Assembly (NCBI RefSeq): GCF_036046055.1
Contig: NZ_CP107939.1
Span: forward strand, 7,564,001-7,628,000
DNA from: Nocardia sp. NBC_00403
GTDB taxonomy: Bacteria > Actinomycetota > Actinomycetes > Mycobacteriales > Mycobacteriaceae
DNA: 64,000 bases
Direction of reading: 5' to 3'
The notes below the pieces were generated by a model that saw nothing but the letters and a program-made list of their open reading frames with translations, had not been told where the DNA came from and ran no database searches. Of this stretch, positions 60,022 through 64,000 are shown piece after piece. The position numbers and the translations under genes were made by a program. How positions within the stretch are numbered: the first letter of the stretch is position 1; the number at the start of each line of letters is the position of its first letter.

Positions 60022-61080
60022 TCAGGTCGGTAGTCCGACGGCGCGTTCGCCGCTGCGGCGCTGCTGGATGACGACCGCAGCCACCAACAGCGATCCCTGG
60101 GCGACGTTCTGCCAGAAGGTGTTGACACCAACGACATTCAGACCGTTGTCCAGCGCGCCGAGCAGCACGACCGCGAGCAGAGTGCCGCCAACCGTGCCCT
60201 TGCCGCCTTTGAGTGCACAGCCGCCGAGTGCCGCCGCGGTGATCGCCTTGAGCTCGAGTCCTTCACTGCCCGACACCGGCTGACCGGACCCGGTGCGCGC
60301 GGTCAGGATGATCCCGGCAATCGCGGCGACCACGCCCGCGAGTACGTACACCGCGATCAGATACTTATTGATGTTGATGCCGGAAAGTCTTGCGGCGGTG
60401 TCGTTTCCACCGATCGCATAGATATTGCGGCCGATGTCGGTGTACTTCAGCAGGACGTGCACCCCCAATGCGACGATCGCGAGGATGATCACCGGCACCG
60501 GCAGACCGAGGACCTTGCCCCTGGCGAGGAAGATGAACACGTCGTTGTCCAGCACGAAGCCCTGGGCCTTGCCGCCGGAAATCAATTGGGCGAGGCCCTT
60601 GTACGCGGCCAATGTCGCCAGCGTCGCGATCACCGGATTGACCCGTCCGTAAACAATGATCACGCCGTTGACCAAGCCGAGCACCAGCCCGACGCCGATC
60701 GCGGCGAGCACACCCAGTAACGCGTTGCTCGCAGTCGCGGTGAACGCCATCGCGCTGATCACCGAGGCGACACCGGCCTGCGAACCGACCGAGATGTCCA
60801 GCGCACCGCAGATGATCACGACGGTCTGCACCACGGCGAGCAGACCGAAAACCGTCACCGCATCACCGATTCCGGCCAGGTTCGCCGGATCGAGATACCC
60901 ATCGTTGAGCCAGCCGAAGATCGCGACGATCACCACGAGCGCACCGATCAGGCTGAGGTTGCCGGTCCCGACCGCGCGCACCAGGTTTCGTGGCGTGAGC
61001 GCGGCGGTATAGCGGAGCGTCGGTGGTCGAGTGTCGGTGGCCGCGGGTTCCGCGGCGAGTGCGAGTTGTTGTTCGGTCAT
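60022..61080 (-). CDS. Sugar ABC transporter permease (RbsC/AraH type), 352 aa
   Basis: About ten helices; blocks typical of CUT2-family permeases: GALVVIVAIFGWLNDGYLDP, AVVQTVVIICGALDISVGSQ, GVGLVLGLVNGVIIVYGRVN, TLATLAAYKGLAQLISGGKA, NIYAIGGNDTAARLSGININ and TAAALGGCALKGGKGTVGGT. Works with the ATPase and lipoprotein of this operon. ATG 61080 overlaps the ATPase stop by 4 bases. Confidence 0.92.
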   Translation of the reverse strand: MTEQQLALAAEPAATDTRPPTLRYTAALTPRNLVRAVGTGNLSLIGALVVIVAIFGWLNDGYLDPANLAGIGDAVTVFGLLAVVQTVVIICGALDISVGSQAGVASVISAMAFTATASNALLGVLAAIGVGLVLGLVNGVIIVYGRVNPVIATLATLAAYKGLAQLISGGKAQGFVLDNDVFIFLARGKVLGLPVPVIILAIVALGVHVLLKYTDIGRNIYAIGGNDTAARLSGININKYLIAVYVLAGVVAAIAGIILTARTGSGQPVSGSEGLELKAITAAALGGCALKGGKGTVGGTLLAVVLLGALDNGLNVVGVNTFWQNVAQGSLLVAAVVIQQRRSGERAVGLPT

Positions 61081-62600
61081 CGGTTTCCTCGAGATGTGTG
61101 CGACGTCAGGTCTTCGGCCATGGCCAGCGCGAGGATCGCTTCCTCGCTGGCCTCGCTGCGGTCGAGTTCGCCGGTGACGCGGCCATGCTGCATGACGACG
61201 ATCCGGTCGGCGAGACCGAGTACTTCGGGTAGCTCCGAGGAGATCACCAGCACCGCAACCCCGGACTCGGCCAGTTCCTCGATGACGTGGTAGATCTCGA
61301 CCTTGGCGCCGACATCGACGCCCCGCGTCGGCTCGTCCAAGATCAGAACCGCCGGCTTGCGGGCCAGCCAGCGGGCCAGCACCACCTTCTGCTGGTTACC
61401 ACCGGACAGCTTGCGCACTTCCTGCTCGATCGAGGGCGTCCGCACCCGCAGCGAGTGCACGTATTGCTCGGCGAGGCGCCGCTCGGCGCCGCGCCGGATG
61501 AACCGCCAGCGCCGCAAGCGGTCGAGCATCGCCAGCGAAATGTTGTCGCGCACACCGCGATGCAGCAGCAGGGCTTGGGCCTTGCGCTCCTCCGGCGCGT
61601 AACCCAACCCGGCCCGCACCGCATCGCGCGGCTGGCGCAGCCGCAGTGGTTTGCCGTCCACCCGGACCTCGCCGGAGCGGATCGGCAGATCTCCGGCCAG
61701 CGCCCCGGCCAGCTCGGACCGGCCTGCGCCGACCAGCCCGGCCAGCGCGACCACCTCACCGGCCCGCACCTGCAGGCTGACCTCCCGCACGTCGTCGGTG
61801 GTCACCGCGTCGGCTTCGAGCACGACCGGGCCCGGCGCGTGGCGCTTGCGGGTGAACAGCGTGGACAGGTCGCGGCCGACCATCAGCCTGACAATCTCCC
61901 GGTCGGTGGTCTCACGGGTCGACCGCACGCCCGCGACCGCACCGTCACGCAGTACCGCCACCCGATCGGCGAGCCGGAAGATCTCCTGCATCCGGTGCGA
62001 TACGTAGATCACCGCGAGGCCGCGTTCCCGCAACCGGCCGATCAGCGCGAACAGTGACTCGGTCTCGTGCTCGGACAGCGACGAGGTCGGCTCGTCGAAC
62101 GCGATCACCTTGGCGTCGGTGGTCAATGCCCGCATGATCTCTACCAGCTGACGCTGCGCGGCGGTCAGCTTCGAACCGAGGGCACCGGGATCGAGGTCGC
62201 GGTCGAAGCCGAGCCTGGCCAGGTCGGCGCGCACCCGCTCACGCAACGCCGCCCGGTCGACAAGGCGGCCCGCACGGCGCGGCAGCGATCCGAGATAGAC
62301 ATTCTCGGCGACCGAGACGTGCGGCACGATCTCCGGCTCCTGGGCGATCACCCGGATCCCGGCCGCCCGCGCGGCGGCCGGGGTGGCCGGTTCGAACAGC
62401 GCGCCATCGAGTTCGAGCGTGCCGCTGTCCGGTCGGTGATCGCCGCCGAGAATTCGGATGAGGGTGGACTTGCCCGCGCCGTTCTCCCCCATCAGGGCCG
62501 TCACCGCGCCTGCCGGAAAGTCCAGGCTCACCTCGCGCAGGGCGGGGACCCCGGCGAAGCTTTTGCCGACCCCGGTCACACGCAATCCCGTCAGCTGCAT
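61077..62600 (-). CDS. Sugar ABC transporter ATPase, double nucleotide-binding domain (RbsA/XylG type), 507 aa
   Basis: Two fused ABC domains as in CUT2 importers. First domain: Walker A LMGENGAGKSTLIRILGGDH, signature LTAAQRQLVEIMRALTTDAK, Walker B VIAFDEPTSSLSEHETESLF. Second: degenerate Walker A GLVGAGRSELAGALAGDLPI, canonical signature KLSGGNQQKVVLARWLARKP and AVLILDEPTRGVDVGAKVEI. Start ATG 62600 overlaps the lipoprotein stop by 10 bases. Confidence 0.93.
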   Translation of the reverse strand: MQLTGLRVTGVGKSFAGVPALREVSLDFPAGAVTALMGENGAGKSTLIRILGGDHRPDSGTLELDGALFEPATPAAARAAGIRVIAQEPEIVPHVSVAENVYLGSLPRRAGRLVDRAALRERVRADLARLGFDRDLDPGALGSKLTAAQRQLVEIMRALTTDAKVIAFDEPTSSLSEHETESLFALIGRLRERGLAVIYVSHRMQEIFRLADRVAVLRDGAVAGVRSTRETTDREIVRLMVGRDLSTLFTRKRHAPGPVVLEADAVTTDDVREVSLQVRAGEVVALAGLVGAGRSELAGALAGDLPIRSGEVRVDGKPLRLRQPRDAVRAGLGYAPEERKAQALLLHRGVRDNISLAMLDRLRRWRFIRRGAERRLAEQYVHSLRVRTPSIEQEVRKLSGGNQQKVVLARWLARKPAVLILDEPTRGVDVGAKVEIYHVIEELAESGVAVLVISSELPEVLGLADRIVVMQHGRVTGELDRSEASEEAILALAMAEDLTSHTSRGNR

Positions 62601-63640
62601 GTGACGCCCGCCTGTTGCCAGTTGCTCGAATCCACCATCGTGGTCGGCGCGAACGCCTCGGCAGGCATCGGCTTGCCGTTCTTCAGGTAGTCGTAGATCG
62701 TCTGCACCGCAAGCGCACCCACGTCTTTGCCATTGATGAACAGTGCAGCCTTGAAGCCGGTCGGCTTGCCACCGCGCCATTCCTTGCACGCCAGATACGC
62801 GCCGAGGCCGACACCGAGCACATTGTCCGCGACGTATCCGGAGTTCTGGATGGCGGCGACACCACCACTGACGTTCTCGTCATTGCAGCCCATGACGATC
62901 CAGTTCTTGACCGACCTGTTGCCCGCGACCGTCGCGGAGATCTTGTTCTGCGCGTCCGACGGAGTGTTGTCGGTGCCGACCTCGATCACCCGGACGTCGA
63001 CGCCCGCCGCATCCCGGAATGCCTTCTGGTTGGCGTTTACCCGGTCGGTGCAGACGGTCACGTCCTGTTTCCAGGCGTCGATGATCGCGGTCTCTTCCGG
63101 CTTCCATCCGGCCTTCTTGAAGTCCTGACCGGCCCTCGTCCCGACCGCGGCGCCCATCTGGGCGCCGCTGAAGCCGACCCGGGGCACGAGCTGATCCTTG
63201 GCACACTTCGACGGGTCCGGTCCGCTGGTGCAGACCTGGTCGTCGGAGGTCAGCAGCGCGACGCCGCCCGCTTTGGTCAGCTGCGCGACCTGCGGCCCGA
63301 CCGAGGGATCGGGGACGACGACGATCACGCCGCTCGCCTTCTGGTTGACCGCATTGTTGACCTCGGTGACCGCCTTGTTCGCGTCGTTGCCAAGGTTGAC
63401 CACCTTCAGCTCGACACCGAGTTCGGCGGCCTTGGCCTTGGCGCCCTCCGCCTCGCCGATGAAGTACTCCTGGTCGCCCTGCTTCTGGGCGTACACCAGG
63501 CTGATCGTGCCCGTGTTGTGCTGTGGCCCGCTCGTCTGTGAGCCGGTCTCCTTGCCCGATGAGCAGGCGGTCGCTGCCAGTGCCAGCGCCACCCCGCACA
63601 GCACGGCGCTGGCCCAAGGGCGTCGGTGAGTCGAGGACAT
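62591..63640 (-). CDS. Sugar-binding lipoprotein of the ABC importer, 349 aa
   Basis: Lipoprotein signal RRPWASAVLCGVALALAATA-C with lipobox and acylated Cys, then a type I periplasmic-binding domain (TISLVYAQKQGDQEYFIGEA, DANKAVTEVNNAVNQKASGV, IVMGCNDENVSGGVAAIQNS, ALFINGKDVGALAVQTIYDY). Related to sugar binders of CUT2 systems (ribose/galactose/arabinose). ATG 63640 with AGGAG upstream. First gene of the sugar operon. Specific sugar not readable. Confidence 0.92.
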   Translation of the reverse strand: MSSTHRRPWASAVLCGVALALAATACSSGKETGSQTSGPQHNTGTISLVYAQKQGDQEYFIGEAEGAKAKAAELGVELKVVNLGNDANKAVTEVNNAVNQKASGVIVVVPDPSVGPQVAQLTKAGGVALLTSDDQVCTSGPDPSKCAKDQLVPRVGFSGAQMGAAVGTRAGQDFKKAGWKPEETAIIDAWKQDVTVCTDRVNANQKAFRDAAGVDVRVIEVGTDNTPSDAQNKISATVAGNRSVKNWIVMGCNDENVSGGVAAIQNSGYVADNVLGVGLGAYLACKEWRGGKPTGFKAALFINGKDVGALAVQTIYDYLKNGKPMPAEAFAPTTMVDSSNWQQAGVTCS

Positions 63641-63692
63641 GAGCACTCCTACGTGATCTGACGCACAGCGGCGTCGCATAGTGATGCGGGTT

Positions 63693-63737
63693 ACAGTAGG
63701 ACTTCGGATAACTGTTGTAAATACTGTTGGCCGAAGT
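63693..63737 (-). promoter_or_regulatory. Sugar operon promoter with overlapping inverted repeat
   Basis: On the minus strand TTTACA (63721-63716), 17-bp spacer, TACTGT (63698-63693), about 50 bases before the lipoprotein gene. ACTTCGG (63701-63707) and CCGAAGT (63731-63737), perfect inverted repeats, bracket the -35 region; ACTGTTG occurs twice between them (63711, 63723). Probably the site for the ROK regulator encoded next to it. Confidence 0.6.
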
Positions 63738-63781
63738 AGTCCGGTATGTTTGCCACATCATCGGAAGGAGTGGGCCCGACC

Positions 63782-64000
63782 GTGTACCAGCTGACCGCGC
63801 GCGACATCAGACGCCGTAACAGGTTCTGCGTACTACAGGCGGTCTATGCCGCCGACGGCCATACCAGCCGGCAGGAGATCGCACAGGCCACCGGACTGTC
63901 GTTCGCCACGGTCGGCAACATGATCGCCGAGCTGCTCGACGTCGGCGTGCTCGCCGAACTCGGCTACGACGCTCCCGGCATCGGCCGACCGCGGGCCCGT
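63782..64000 (+). CDS. ROK-family transcriptional regulator, N-terminal part
   Basis: Start GTG 63782 with AAGGAG upstream. The 73 visible residues, VYQLTARDIRRRNRFCVLQA, then DGHTSRQEIAQATGLSFATV and GNMIAELLDVGVLAELG, form the winged helix typical of NagC/XylR ROK repressors; the sugar-kinase-like part is cut by the window edge. Divergent from the sugar operon, which it likely represses until inducer binds. Confidence 0.88.
   Translation, partial: MYQLTARDIRRRNRFCVLQAVYAADGHTSRQEIAQATGLSFATVGNMIAELLDVGVLAELGYDAPGIGRPRAR

Overview
The window is high-GC actinobacterial DNA, most likely from Nocardia or a close mycolate-producing relative. The evidence is a partial cyclopropane mycolic acid synthase, an XRE/DUF397 pair, F420-type and LLM oxidoreductases, a small type VII secretion substrate operon, a stand-alone LigD-type polymerase, and many GTG/TTG starts with ATGA/GTGA overlaps. 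No rRNA, tRNA or CRISPR was seen.

Layout. 1-7.6 kb: mycolate cyclopropane synthase (partial), a short Rho paralogue with a long leader, a MAB_1171c-type membrane protein, small hypothetical genes, two decayed fragments, an MFS exporter coupled to a membrane protein, and a GNAT. 7.65-14.65 kb: the most interesting region. A methyltransferase has its promoter/start region triplicated in tandem; next to it is a RiPP (ribosomally made, modified peptide) locus: twin 56-aa precursors, an FxsB-like radical SAM maturase, an HExxH-type putative peptide beta-hydroxylase, a TPR protein, a tiny membrane-type ORF and a 423-aa protein of unknown family, mostly with overlapping ends. 14.7-23.6 kb: LLM oxidoreductase, MHS-family transporter, Lnt-like acyltransferase, two-component system, TMEM175 channel, divergent TetR/SDR pair with a visible promoter and operator, ankyrin protein. 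23.4-31.3 kb: polyamine (gamma-glutamyl route) catabolism genes plus a 1045-aa AfsR/SARP-type regulator. 31.4-42 kb: secreted beta-propeller, glycine-zipper protein, membrane protein, P450, DUF574 methyltransferase, TerD-AIM24 fusion, small enzymes. 42-46 kb: an XRE regulator split by an IS3-family element, its DUF397 partner and a divergent operon of five small genes. 46-54 kb: LigD-type polymerase, a beta-lactamase-type protein with an extra N-terminal domain, MerR regulator, ESX-like substrate operon, aldose epimerase.

55.3-64 kb: one minus-strand operon carries an ABC sugar importer (binding lipoprotein, double ATPase, permease) and every step of a De Ley-Doudoroff type pathway: SDR dehydrogenase, SMP-30 lactonase, enolase-superfamily aldonate dehydratase, PfkB 2-keto-3-deoxy kinase and KDPG/KDPGal aldolase. 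A divergent ROK regulator and an inverted repeat over a good promoter sit at its head. Between aldolase and kinase lies a 104-aa ORF that appears to have been born from tandem duplication of the aldolase 3' end.

All family names are from reading translated sequence by eye; no database search was possible.
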